A stretch of 15,687 nt of DNA from the NCBI GenBank assembly GCA_039183635.1, contig JBCDBL010000104.1, forward strand, positions 1 through 15,687, read 5' to 3'. Source of the stretch: JBCDBL01 sp039183635 (GTDB taxonomy: Bacteria; Pseudomonadota; Alphaproteobacteria; Caulobacterales; Parvularculaceae). Both the position numbers and the translations under genes were made by a program. Of the stretch, positions 1 to 7,325 are shown piece by piece. Positions within the stretch are counted from its first letter, which is position 1. Each line of letters opens with the position of its first letter. The notes beneath the pieces are model-generated. The model worked only from the letters and a program-made list of their open reading frames with translations. It was not told the origin of the DNA and made no database searches.

Positions 1-4
1 CGCG

Positions 5-42
5 TGCGGGGGAAGTGGCCCGGAGGGCCGAAGGGGGCCTTT
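5..42 (-). repeat. REP-like palindromic element, copy A (cut by window edge)
   Basis: The stretch starts TGCGGGGGAAGTGG, has a central stem GGCCC-GGA-GGGCC at 17-29, and ends in AGGGGGCCTTT. It aligns with the reverse complement of the element at 82-132, so the two copies face each other. The outer GC arm (GCGGGGG) would pair with sequence left of base 1, which is missing. Such palindromes after genes are common in alphaproteobacterial chromosomes; the family name is not known to me. Confidence 0.6.
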
Positions 43-81
43 GGCGGCTAATTTGATGCGTTAGAGGAAAAACAAATATCG

Positions 82-132
82 AAAGCCCCCTCCGTCGGCT
101 TCGCCGACACCTCCCCCGCATGGCGGGGGAGG
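82..132 (+). repeat. REP-like palindromic element, copy B
   Basis: Two adjacent perfect hairpins are visible: GTCGGC-TTC-GCCGAC at 94-108, and a 10-bp stem CCTCCCCCGC-ATG-GCGGGGGAGG at 110-132. The left flank AAAGCCCCCTCC matches the inverted flank of copy A. The element sits just beyond the aspS stop codon and, read on the minus strand, is followed by a T-rich tract (TTTCGATATTTGTTTTT), so it may also help end the aspS transcript or protect its 3' end. That role is inferred. Confidence 0.75.
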
Positions 133-150
133 ATAAAGGGAACTCGGAGC

Positions 151-165
151 GCGTTTAGAAAACGC
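151..165 (-). terminator. Small hairpin just after aspS stop
   Basis: A perfect 6-bp stem with a 3-base loop (GCGTTT-AGA-AAACGC on the + strand) begins 2 bases after the aspS stop codon. No T-run follows directly, so it is a weak intrinsic terminator on its own; together with the REP hairpins downstream it may form the 3' end of the aspS mRNA. Confidence 0.35.
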
Positions 166-166
166 C

Positions 167-1975
167 CTATTCGCTCTTTTCCGTAATCGGCATTTGCACG
201 CGCATGTGAATGTCGCGCAGTTGCTCTTCCGACGGCTCCACCGGCGCGCCGAGGAGCAAGTCCTCGCCCTGCTGGTTCAGCGGAAACATCGTCACTTCAC
301 GGATGTTTTCCTGTTCGGCGAGCAGCATAACGATGCGGTCGACGCCCATGGCGCAGCCGCCATGGGGCGGGGCGCCGTAGCGGAACGCGTTCAGCATGCC
401 GCCGAACTTGTCCTCCACCACCTCAGGGCCGTAGCCGGCGATTTCGAACGCCTTGTACATAATCTCAGGCTTGTGGTTCCGGATAGCGCCGGAGCCAAGC
501 TCGTAGCCGTTGCACACAAGATCGTACTGAATGCCGAGGACATTCAAGGGATCATCGTCTTCCAGAGCCTTTAAGCCCCCCGCCGGCATGGAGAACGGGT
601 TGTGGGAGAAATCGATCTTCTTTTCGACCTCGTCATATTCATACATCGGAAAATCGACGATCCAGCAGAGCTCGAACCGGTTTTTGTCGACGATGTCGAG
701 CTCCGCCCCGATGCGCACGCGCGCCTGGCCGGCGAGCTTCACCGCCTGCCCCACCTTGTCGCAGGCGAAGAACAAGGCATCGCCGGCCTTGACGCCCGCA
801 TGGGCCGCCATGTTGCGCAACACCGGCTCCGGCACGAATTTCGCGATGGGGCCCTTGCCCGCAAGGCCGCCGTCGCCGTCCTCGAAGATGATATAGCCGA
901 GCCCCGGCGCGCCCATGTCCTTCTGGGCCCAGCCGTTCATCTTGTCGAAGAACGACCGCGGCTGCGCGCCCGCCCCCGGGGCCGGGATGGCGCGCACCAC
1001 GCCGCCCTTGCCGATCTGGCCTTTGAAGGCTTTGAACGTCACGTCGTCATGGGCGAAAAATTCAGTGACGTCGGAAATCTCGATGGGAATGCGCAGGTCC
1101 GGCTTGTCGGTGCCGTATTTCAGCTCCGCCTCCGCATAGGGAATTTCCCGGAACGGATAAGGGGAGACCGGCCGGCCTTCGGCGAAGTCTTCGAACACGT
1201 CGCGCATCACCGGGCCGACAGCCTCGAACACGTCGGCCTGCTCCACAAAGGACATCTCAACGTCGAGCTGGTAGAAATCCCCCGCCGAGCGGTCGGCCCG
1301 CGCGTCCTCATCCCGAAAACAAGGCGCGATCTGGAAGTACCGGTCAAAGCCGGAGACCATGATGAGCTGCTTGAAGATCTGCGGCGCCTGGGGCAGCGCG
1401 TAAACCTTGCCCGGATGCAACCGGCTCGGCACCAGAAAGTCCCGGGCCCCCTCTGGCGAGGAGGCGGTGAGGATCGGCGTCTGGAACTCCGTAAACCCCC
1501 TGCCCTCCATGCCCGTGCGGATGGCTTTCACAACGGCGGAGCGCAGCATGATGTTCTTGTGCAAGGTCTCCCGACGCAAATCGAGATAGCGGTGCTTCAT
1601 GCGAATGTCTTCGGGATAGTCCGGCTCCCCGAACACCGGCAGCGGCAGATCGTCGGCGGCGGAGAGCAGCTCAAACGCCTCGATCCGGACCTCGACGGCG
1701 CCGGTGGGCAGGTTGTCGTTCACGGTCTCATCGGAACGGGCCACCACGCGGCCCGTCACGCTCAACACGCTTTCCTGGCGCACGCGCTCAATCTCGGAAA
1801 AGAAGGCGGCCTCGGGCTCCACCACCAACTGCGTCAGGCCGTAATGGTCGCGCAGATCGATGAACAGCAAGCCGCCATGGTCCCGCTTCCTGTGCACCCA
1901 GCCCGACAGGCGTACGGTCTCCCCGACATGGTCCCGGCGCAGGGCGCCGCAGGTATGGGTGCGATAGGCGTGCAT
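167..1975 (-). CDS. aspS: Aspartate--tRNA(Asp/Asn) ligase
   Basis: Cytoplasmic class II aminoacyl-tRNA synthetase that charges tRNA with aspartate (602 aa, normal for bacterial AspRS). Seen in order: N-terminal OB-fold anticodon domain (about residues 15-105), motif 2 FRDEDARADR at 220-229, a QAPQ loop at 196-199, the bacterial GAD insertion (about 310-415), and motif 3 GCAMGVDR near the C-terminus. His33 in RDHGG is the residue found in non-discriminating AspRSs such as that of Pseudomonas aeruginosa, where discriminating enzymes carry Leu. This suggests it also makes Asp-tRNA(Asn) for GatCAB. I chose the ATG at 1975 over an in-frame TTG at 1984: GGAG lies 10 bases before the ATG but only 1 base before the TTG. 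Family identity is certain; dual tRNA use is inferred. Confidence 0.97.
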   Translation of the reverse strand: MHAYRTHTCGALRRDHVGETVRLSGWVHRKRDHGGLLFIDLRDHYGLTQLVVEPEAAFFSEIERVRQESVLSVTGRVVARSDETVNDNLPTGAVEVRIEAFELLSAADDLPLPVFGEPDYPEDIRMKHRYLDLRRETLHKNIMLRSAVVKAIRTGMEGRGFTEFQTPILTASSPEGARDFLVPSRLHPGKVYALPQAPQIFKQLIMVSGFDRYFQIAPCFRDEDARADRSAGDFYQLDVEMSFVEQADVFEAVGPVMRDVFEDFAEGRPVSPYPFREIPYAEAELKYGTDKPDLRIPIEISDVTEFFAHDDVTFKAFKGQIGKGGVVRAIPAPGAGAQPRSFFDKMNGWAQKDMGAPGLGYIIFEDGDGGLAGKGPIAKFVPEPVLRNMAAHAGVKAGDALFFACDKVGQAVKLAGQARVRIGAELDIVDKNRFELCWIVDFPMYEYDEVEKKIDFSHNPFSMPAGGLKALEDDDPLNVLGIQYDLVCNGYELGSGAIRNHKPEIMYKAFEIAGYGPEVVEDKFGGMLNAFRYGAPPHGGCAMGVDRIVMLLAEQENIREVTMFPLNQQGEDLLLGAPVEPSEEQLRDIHMRVQMPITEKSE

Positions 1976-1985
1976 GGTCGTCAAA

Positions 1986-1989
1986 CTCC
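1986..1989 (-). promoter_or_regulatory. aspS ribosome binding site that decides the start
   Basis: GGAG on the minus strand lies 10 bases before the ATG at 1975 and is too close to serve the TTG at 1984. Confidence 0.5.
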
Positions 1990-2013
1990 AAAAGGTCGGT
2001 TCGGTCGGCGCTC

Positions 2014-2042
2014 TTGAGACACGGGCGCGCCCGGCTTGTCAA
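2014..2042 (-). promoter_or_regulatory. Candidate aspS promoter
   Basis: A perfect -35 hexamer TTGACA (2042-2037) is followed after 17 bases by TCTCAA (2019-2014), a poor -10 (3 of 6). The predicted transcript start would leave a leader of about 30 bases containing the GGAG site. The spacer contains the 12-bp perfect palindrome CGGGCGCGCCCG (2022-2033). It lies in the 128-bp gap between the channel gene and aspS, so aspS probably has its own promoter. The -10 is the weak point. Confidence 0.4.
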
Positions 2043-2103
2043 GCGCGCCGGCGATCCGACATAGAAGAATGGGGCGATGCAGTATGCAAAACCTGATGAA
2101 GCC

Positions 2104-2721
2104 TCACCGCCCCCCATACCGCGGAAACGGCAGCGTCCATTCGAACCGCATGGCGAGCAGCCTTAAGGCGAGCGCCGCGACGACGCCGGCCAGGGCGCGC
2201 AGGTCGAACCCCAGCGCTTCCGGCGTCAAGACGTACACCGCGCCGCCGAGCAAGGCGGCGGTGATGTAGATCTCCTTACGGAACAACACCGGCTCCTCCC
2301 CGCAGATGATGTCGCGGATGACGCCGCCGAAGCTCGCGCTCATGGCCCCGAACAGGATCGCGACCAGCGCCGCCGCCCCCGCCGCGTCCGCCTTCGCCGC
2401 GCCGAGAACCGCGAACAGGGCGAGGCCCGCCGCATCGGCGTAGAGCAGCCAGGTCATGCGCCGGCCGAGCAAAGCCTTGTTGAACAGGCTCAACACAAAT
2501 GCGCAGCCGATGCAGATGGCGATCTCCGTGGGGTCCGTCACCCAGGCGACCGGCGTCGCGCCCAACAGAAGGTCCCGGATCGTGCCGCCGCCGACGCCCG
2601 TCACCGTGGCGATGAACGACACGCCCACAATGTCCATCCCCTTGCGCAGGGCGAGCAGCGCCCCGCTGACCGCGAAGACGGCCGTGCCCGCGAGGGCGAA
2701 TATGTTGAGAATGGTTTCCAT
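2104..2721 (-). CDS. TRIC-type cation channel family membrane protein (UPF0126/YicG-like)
   Basis: Inner-membrane protein of 205 aa, about seven hydrophobic helices, with the two internal-repeat signatures of the prokaryotic TRIC/UPF0126 family: GVGGGTIRD at residues 42-50 and SFGGVIRD at 130-137. Each glycine-rich motif sits at a helix kink in known family structures; homologues form trimeric monovalent-cation channels. The N-terminus starts directly with a membrane helix, and the ATG at 2721 is preceded by a strong GGAGGGAG ribosome site. It lies 128 bp upstream of aspS in the same direction and is divergent from rnd, so it may be partly co-transcribed with aspS. The family call is firm; the physiological ion and role are unknown. 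Confidence 0.9.
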   Translation of the reverse strand: METILNIFALAGTAVFAVSGALLALRKGMDIVGVSFIATVTGVGGGTIRDLLLGATPVAWVTDPTEIAICIGCAFVLSLFNKALLGRRMTWLLYADAAGLALFAVLGAAKADAAGAAALVAILFGAMSASFGGVIRDIICGEEPVLFRKEIYITAALLGGAVYVLTPEALGFDLRALAGVVAALALRLLAMRFEWTLPFPRYGGR

Positions 2722-2737
2722 AGAAGCTCCCTCCCGG

Positions 2738-2774
2738 CTGTCTTACGCACATTCTTGGCCTCAGAGGAAGACAG
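2738..2774. promoter_or_regulatory. 7-bp inverted repeat in the divergent TRIC/rnd spacer
   Basis: CTGTCTT at 2738-2744 and AAGACAG at 2768-2774 are perfect inverted copies separated by 23 bases. The right arm coincides with the proposed -35 of rnd. It could be an operator for a dimeric regulator, or chance. Confidence 0.3.
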
Positions 2775-2796
2775 GCCCCCGCGCATCGGTTATATC
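2768..2796 (+). promoter_or_regulatory. Candidate rnd promoter giving a nearly leaderless mRNA
   Basis: AAGACA (2768-2773, 4 of 6 to TTGACA), a 17-base spacer and TATATC (2791-2796, 4 of 6) predict a transcript start near 2803, only about 3 bases before the rnd ATG at 2806. No ribosome binding site precedes that ATG, which fits a leaderless or near-leaderless message, a common arrangement in alphaproteobacteria. Confidence 0.4.
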
Positions 2797-2805
2797 CCGG
2801 CCCCT

Positions 2806-3954
2806 ATGAACGTCATAACAACAACAGACGCCCTCGCCGCCGCCTCGGCCGCCTGGGCCAAAGACGCTTTCGTCACCGTCGACACCGAATTCATGCGGGA
2901 AAAGACCTACTGGCCGATCCTGTGCCTCGTTCAGGTCGCCGGCGCGGAAGAAGAGGCCATCATCGACCCCCTGGCCGACGGGATCGACCTGTCGCCCCTG
3001 TTCGAGCTTTTAAAGGCGCCGACCGTGGAGAAAGTCTTCCACGCCGCGCGGCAGGATGTGGAGATTTTCTACAATTTGATGGGGGAGACGCCGGCGCCCC
3101 TGGTCGACACCCAGATCGCGGCCATGGCCTGCGGCTATGGCGAAAGCGTCGGCTACGAAACGCTGGTGCGCACCGCGCTCGGCGTGCAGATCGACAAGGG
3201 CTCCCGGTTCACCGACTGGTCCCGCCGGCCGCTGACCGACGCGCAGCTCTCCTACGCCCTGTCGGACGTCACGCACCTGCGCCGTGTCTATGAAAAACTG
3301 AGGGCCGAAATCGACCAAAAGGGGCGCGCTGGGTGGCTTGAAGAAGAAATGGCGGTCCTCACCGCCGCCGAGACCTATGCCGCGAACCCGGAAGACGCCT
3401 GGAAGCGCCTGAAGCTGCGCCATATCAAGCCGCGCCAGCTCGGCGTTCTCATGAAAGTCGCCGAGTGGCGGGAACGGGAGGCCCAGACCCGCAACATCCC
3501 GCGGGGGCGCGTCGTCAAAGACGACGGCCTCATGGAAATCGTTCAGCACCCGCCGAAAACAACGGGCGACCTCTCCCGCCTGCGCGGCGCCGCGAAAGGC
3601 CTCGCCAACGCCAAGGGGGGCGAGCGCCTGATCGCCGCCGTGGCGGAGGGCCTCGCCATGGACCGGGACGACCTGCCGGACCTGGAGCGCCCGAAACAAT
3701 CCCGCCCCGCCCCGCCGGCGGTGGTGGAGATGCTGAAGGTGCTGCTCAAAACCCAATGTGAGCGCCACAACGTCGCCCCAAAGCTCATCGCCAGCGTCGC
3801 CGACCTGGAACGCATCGCCGCCGACCAAGAGCCGGACGTGCCAGCCCTCAAGGGCTGGCGTCGGGAGGTGTTTGGGGAAGCGGCCTTAAAGTTGAAGGCT
3901 GGGGAAATTGCGTTGAAAGTGAAGAAGGGGCGTGTGGAGATTGTTGGAGAGTAA
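2806..3954 (+). CDS. rnd: Ribonuclease D
   Basis: 3'-5' exoribonuclease of the DEDDy superfamily that trims tRNA and other small stable RNA 3' ends in the cytoplasm. It has 382 aa, close to the usual 375. Exonuclease motif I is DTEF (Asp26, Glu28), motif II HAARQD (Asp84) and motif III YALSD (Tyr150, Asp154): all metal ligands are present. An HRDC domain follows from about residue 205, then a C-terminal region ending VKKGRVEIVGE. The ATG at 2806 is preferred because homologues start with a short Met-Asn/Leu-Ile-Thr-Thr segment; a TTG at 2755 would add 17 unlikely residues. No Shine-Dalgarno is seen. The gene ends 7 bp from the convergent FG-GAP lipoprotein gene. Its last ~100 bases use more AAG, TTG and GTG codons than the rest, approaching the AT-rich neighbour. 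Confidence 0.95.
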   Translation: MNVITTTDALAAASAAWAKDAFVTVDTEFMREKTYWPILCLVQVAGAEEEAIIDPLADGIDLSPLFELLKAPTVEKVFHAARQDVEIFYNLMGETPAPLVDTQIAAMACGYGESVGYETLVRTALGVQIDKGSRFTDWSRRPLTDAQLSYALSDVTHLRRVYEKLRAEIDQKGRAGWLEEEMAVLTAAETYAANPEDAWKRLKLRHIKPRQLGVLMKVAEWREREAQTRNIPRGRVVKDDGLMEIVQHPPKTTGDLSRLRGAAKGLANAKGGERLIAAVAEGLAMDRDDLPDLERPKQSRPAPPAVVEMLKVLLKTQCERHNVAPKLIASVADLERIAADQEPDVPALKGWRREVFGEAALKLKAGEIALKVKKGRVEIVGE

Positions 3955-3961
3955 ATTAGGG

Positions 3962-5977
3962 CTAATCGAATATTTCAGAAATATCAAGATGGGGGGGAAA
4001 AAAGCCCTCTGAGCCCACAATAGCCTCTCGAACGAGGGAGCCAGACACAATATATGCGCCACCAGTTGCAGCCACTGTACTTTGCCCCTCACCCCCACGA
4101 AATGGTGTTCCAATAAGAAGATCCTCCTTACCATCACCATCCATATCACCAGCAGAAGAAATATAACTTAATCCCCAATCCGTACCATTAGGGGGTAGTG
4201 AAATATTTACACGCCCTTCATAATCCCTATGAGAAATTTCTGTACCAAACCCTGAAGAAAATGCCTCACCAAACAGAATAGTCACCCTGTCAACAAAAGA
4301 ACGATCACGAGGATATCCCCAAGCTAGTCCAATATCTGGGATACCCCCTCCATCAACATCACTTAAAACAGTTGAACTTGTAACACTGCGATCGAAGCTT
4401 GTTATACCTTCTGGGAGACTTGAAAAATTAATTTTAAAAAAAGCAGGTGATGTAGAAGTTACATCTATGATGCCATCACTATCATTTAAAACCTCACGAG
4501 AAGAAAAAACCAAAACTCCACCTGCACCAGAAACATACGACGTATTCGTCATTAATCCATTAAACAGAATATAGAAGTCTTTAATACCATCACCATCAAT
4601 GTCAGACAGAAGCCCGAATGCTCCCAAAGACCCTGTGGATGAGTCGCCGATAAACTTGATCGCATTACCGCTAGGCAGGGTGTCAATTGTGTAAGTTTCG
4701 CCTTTTTTATTTATCAAATCCTTTCCAAATAATATGTATGCATAGAATTTTATCTCATCGAGATCCGTATCGTCATCATAAATTGTAGATCTGCCTCCAA
4801 TAAATATATCGCCGAAACCATCATTATCTAAATCGCCAGCACTTCCAATGCGAGCCCCTCCTGCTGAGCCTGTGCGAGCCTTGCTAATACCATTTTCTGG
4901 ATTCAAGATAGCAACTTTTTTGTCCTCCATATCTTCTGGTTCAATTATACGATCTGGATCCAACATTATATCTGATGCGAAATACAAAGAGATAGCATCT
5001 ACGTCTGGATCAGTAAAAGGCTTATAAAGTGATATGAAGTCATCTCTACCGTCAGCATCAATATCACCAACAACAGCCCCAACGCCGTACTCAAATATAA
5101 TACCGCCACCACCTGGAAAAGTTCCATTTGTATCAAAATCAGGAATCATTACTTCAGTGGAAGGAAAAGTAGGCTCCAAGCTTCCGAACACCATATATTG
5201 TCCATGAGTAGATGTGTTTAAAATAAAATCCTCGAATCCATCACCATTAAAGTCACCAGTTTGCGATGAAATAGAAACATCTGCGTTATGATTATAACGC
5301 ACACCCAAGTAATTTTTTGGCGTCGAAGAAATTGATATTTCCCCATCTGCGTCTGTATTTAACCCGTTGGACATTATCTGCGCAACGCGCCAGATAGTAT
5401 CTGTATTTCTAGAGTTTAAATTACTAACTAAAATACTAGGTGTTTGAACGCTTCCAGCTTTACCTATACTGTTTAATGTGTAACCTGCATAAACTCCAGG
5501 GATGTCATTCGTAATTCGAATCGCGCCCTTCTCAAACTGGTCAATTACTTCAATAAAAAACCTCTGAGTACTGGGGTTCTCACCATCTGTCGCCTCGACA
5601 ACAATCTCATACGGCGTCGCGCCGTTGGTTTCAAAGTCGGCAGGTTCATTAAATGACACCAAGCCGGTCTCAGAATTTATATTGAACATCGCCGCGTCAC
5701 GACCACCGGAAATACGGTAGCTGATATCATCGCCCTCAGGATCACTCGCTGAGACAAGGTAGCCTGTAGAGAACCGCTCTTCCGGTGCGATGATTTCATC
5801 ACCAGCCGCGAAAACAGGGGGATTAGAACCAAAGGTCACAGTCGGTGTTGGTGATGAAGAAGAACTTTCACCCTCGCCGCCGCCACCTCCGCCGCAGGAA
5901 GCCAAAAGTAAACAGGAAGCAGAAACGAAGAAAAAAGGCTTTACAATTCTATGAGCTTTACTGAACGCGTATGTCAT
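3962..5977 (-). CDS. FG-GAP / integrin-alpha-like beta-propeller lipoprotein with cadherin-like domain
   Basis: Secreted lipoprotein of 671 aa. A basic N-terminus and hydrophobic stretch end in the lipobox LASC (Cys28), followed by a poly-Gly/poly-Ser linker. Residues about 52-145 look cadherin-like (SASDPEGD, FETN, VVEATDG). Six calcium-loop repeats of the D-x-D/N-x-D/G-G type follow: DFNGDGFED (242), DIDADGRDD (305), DLDNDGFGD (382), DIDGDGIKD (459), DVDGGGIPD (540) and DMDGDGKED (611), spaced 63-81 residues, as in FG-GAP propeller blades. Such domains bind calcium and often mediate adhesion; the ligand is unknown. The gene is far more AT-rich than its neighbours and uses AT-ending codons (ATA, AAA, TTA), which suggests transfer. 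The ATG at 5977 follows GGGGGA. No partner protease, secretion gene or transposase adjoins it. Confidence 0.88.
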   Translation of the reverse strand: MTYAFSKAHRIVKPFFFVSASCLLLASCGGGGGGEGESSSSSPTPTVTFGSNPPVFAAGDEIIAPEERFSTGYLVSASDPEGDDISYRISGGRDAAMFNINSETGLVSFNEPADFETNGATPYEIVVEATDGENPSTQRFFIEVIDQFEKGAIRITNDIPGVYAGYTLNSIGKAGSVQTPSILVSNLNSRNTDTIWRVAQIMSNGLNTDADGEISISSTPKNYLGVRYNHNADVSISSQTGDFNGDGFEDFILNTSTHGQYMVFGSLEPTFPSTEVMIPDFDTNGTFPGGGGIIFEYGVGAVVGDIDADGRDDFISLYKPFTDPDVDAISLYFASDIMLDPDRIIEPEDMEDKKVAILNPENGISKARTGSAGGARIGSAGDLDNDGFGDIFIGGRSTIYDDDTDLDEIKFYAYILFGKDLINKKGETYTIDTLPSGNAIKFIGDSSTGSLGAFGLLSDIDGDGIKDFYILFNGLMTNTSYVSGAGGVLVFSSREVLNDSDGIIDVTSTSPAFFKINFSSLPEGITSFDRSVTSSTVLSDVDGGGIPDIGLAWGYPRDRSFVDRVTILFGEAFSSGFGTEISHRDYEGRVNISLPPNGTDWGLSYISSAGDMDGDGKEDLLIGTPFRGGEGQSTVAATGGAYIVSGSLVREAIVGSEGFFPPHLDISEIFD

Positions 5978-6025
5978 TTAATCCCCCAAATACACACTTG
6001 CCGAGCCTGCGAGACGCAATTCATA

Positions 6026-6040
6026 TTGTCAACATGACAA
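6026..6040. promoter_or_regulatory. 15-bp dyad between divergent lipoprotein and helicase genes
   Basis: TTGTCA-ACA-TGACAA is a perfect inverted repeat with a 3-base centre. It contains a perfect minus-strand TTGACA (6032-6027), although no good -10 follows toward the lipoprotein gene; on the + strand TTGTCA is 5 of 6 to a -35. It could be a shared operator or promoter element for the genes starting at 5977 and 6077. Confidence 0.4.
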
Positions 6041-6076
6041 AAGTTGCACCTATCCGTTCTGTTCACGCGTAAGACC

Positions 6077-7183
6077 ATGACAAACTTCTCCCCCGAACAA
6101 GACGCCGCGTTGAAAGCCGTCGACGCCTGGCTCGCCGAAAAGCCGGGCAAGGGCGAAAACCAGATTTTCCGGCTGTTCGGCTACGCCGGCACGGGCAAGA
6201 CCACCCTCGCCCGCCATGTGGCGGAGCATATCGACGGGGAGACGCGGTTTTGCGCCTTCACCGGCAAGGCGGCGCTGGTCCTGAAAGAGCGCGGGGCGCC
6301 CGACGCCTCCACCATTCACAGCCTCATCTACAAACCCCTCGACACCAGCGAGGAAACGCCGACCTTCGCCCTGTGGGACGAAGCGCCGGTGCGCAAAGCC
6401 GAACTGATCGTCGTCGACGAATGCTCCATGGTGGATGAGGCGCTCGCCCAGGATCTTCTGTCCTTCGGCGTGCCTTTGCTCGTCCTCGGCGACCCGGCGC
6501 AGTTGCCGCCGGTCTCCGGCGGCGGCTATTTCACCGACGCCGAACCCGACGCGATGCTGACCGAGGTGCACCGTCAGGCGGCGGACAATCCCATCATTCG
6601 CCTGTCCATGGACGTCCGGGAGGGGCGCCGCCCCCAGGCCGGGACATACGGCCAGAGCGAGGTGGTGGCCAAGCGCGCCCTTGATCCAGAACGGGTCTAC
6701 AAGGCCGACCAGGTGCTGGTCGGCCGCAACGCCACCCGCCGCGCCTACAACGCCCGCCTGCGCGAAACCATGAAGTATGACGACCCCCTGCCCGTGGCCG
6801 GGGACAAACTGGTGTGCCTCAGGAACAAGCGCACGAAAGGGCTCCTGAACGGCGGCCTGTGGCGGGTGAAGGAGCGCAAGGCGTCCAAAAACGACTTCGT
6901 CACCATGCGCCTGACGCCGGAGGACGCCGGGCTGTTCGACGTCGTCAAGGTCACCGCCCGGCCCGAATGCTTCCATGGCGGGTTAGAGGCCCTCGATTGG
7001 GACGTGCGCAAACGGTATGAGGAGTTCGACTACGGCTATGTCCTCACCGTCCACAAGGCGCAAGGCTCCCAGTGGAACGACATCGTTCTGTTCGACGAAA
7101 GCTACGCCTTCCGGGAGGCGCGGTCCCGCTGGCTGTACACCGGCGTCACCCGGGCGGCGGAGCGGCTGACGCTTGTGATTTAA
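6077..7183 (+). CDS. Superfamily 1 DNA helicase, RecD/Dda-like
   Basis: ATP-dependent 5'-3' type SF1 helicase of 368 aa, similar in plan to phage T4 Dda and stand-alone RecD2-like proteins. Walker A is GYAGTGKTT (Lys41); Walker B is VVDECSMVD; motif III is GDPAQLPPV; motif V is VHKAQGSQW; the arginine-finger motif VI is YTGVTRAAERL at the very C-terminus. A UvrD_C_2-type second RecA fold is therefore complete. No nuclease, Zn finger or N-terminal RecD-like extension is present. The ATG at 6077 is preferred to a TTG at 6044, because the family starts a few residues before the F-S-P-E-Q-D-A-A-L segment. Probably general DNA repair or replication support. It is transcribed divergently from the lipoprotein gene and stops 142 bp before the cytochrome gene. 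The family is clear, the exact role is not. Confidence 0.9.
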   Translation: MTNFSPEQDAALKAVDAWLAEKPGKGENQIFRLFGYAGTGKTTLARHVAEHIDGETRFCAFTGKAALVLKERGAPDASTIHSLIYKPLDTSEETPTFALWDEAPVRKAELIVVDECSMVDEALAQDLLSFGVPLLVLGDPAQLPPVSGGGYFTDAEPDAMLTEVHRQAADNPIIRLSMDVREGRRPQAGTYGQSEVVAKRALDPERVYKADQVLVGRNATRRAYNARLRETMKYDDPLPVAGDKLVCLRNKRTKGLLNGGLWRVKERKASKNDFVTMRLTPEDAGLFDVVKVTARPECFHGGLEALDWDVRKRYEEFDYGYVLTVHKAQGSQWNDIVLFDESYAFREARSRWLYTGVTRAAERLTLVI

Positions 7184-7310
7184 GCGCCCTCGCACGTCGC
7201 CGAACGCACGCGACACATGGCGTCTGGCCTCTTTGTTGCTGCTGCGTTACGCAACGGCCCAAATCGCGCCACACTTCTATGGTCGCCATGTGGTCCTGAT
7301 GATCAATTGT
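7184..7310. other. Intergenic region without a recognisable gene
   Basis: This holds the upstream region of the cytochrome gene. A TTG-initiated extension of the cytochrome frame from 7233 is open but would destroy the lipoprotein signal. No convincing promoter, terminator or RNA gene was seen. Confidence 0.5.
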
Positions 7311-7316
7311 AAGGAG
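7311..7316 (+). promoter_or_regulatory. Ribosome binding site deciding the cytochrome start
   Basis: AAGGAG lies 9 bases before the ATG at 7326 and selects it over upstream TTG and ATG codons in the same frame. Confidence 0.8.
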
Positions 7317-7325
7317 TTAAGGCCT

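Noticed and set aside
602..2017. Long open frame (471 codons) on the + strand opposite aspS
   Set aside because: It is antisense to a certain synthetase gene, is rich in Arg/His/Gly/Ala as expected from reverse reading of GC-rich codons, and shows no known motif.
3010..3828. Open frame of 272 codons on the minus strand opposite rnd
   Set aside because: Shadow of the RNase D coding strand; no domain, no ribosome site, composition typical of antisense GC-rich frames.
4081..5260. Repeated CATCACCATC-type DNA in the lipoprotein gene as a possible DNA repeat or CRISPR-like array
   Set aside because: The similar units are the reverse-strand codons of the DxDGDG calcium loops; spacing varies from 63 to 81 codons and the sequences between are unrelated coding sequence.
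6050..6976. Open frame of 308 codons opposite the helicase gene
   Set aside because: The helicase strand carries all SF1 motifs; the opposite frame has none.
7233..7325. TTG-initiated extension of the cytochrome c frame
   Set aside because: It would bury the lipoprotein signal peptide, and a strong AAGGAG marks the ATG at 7326.
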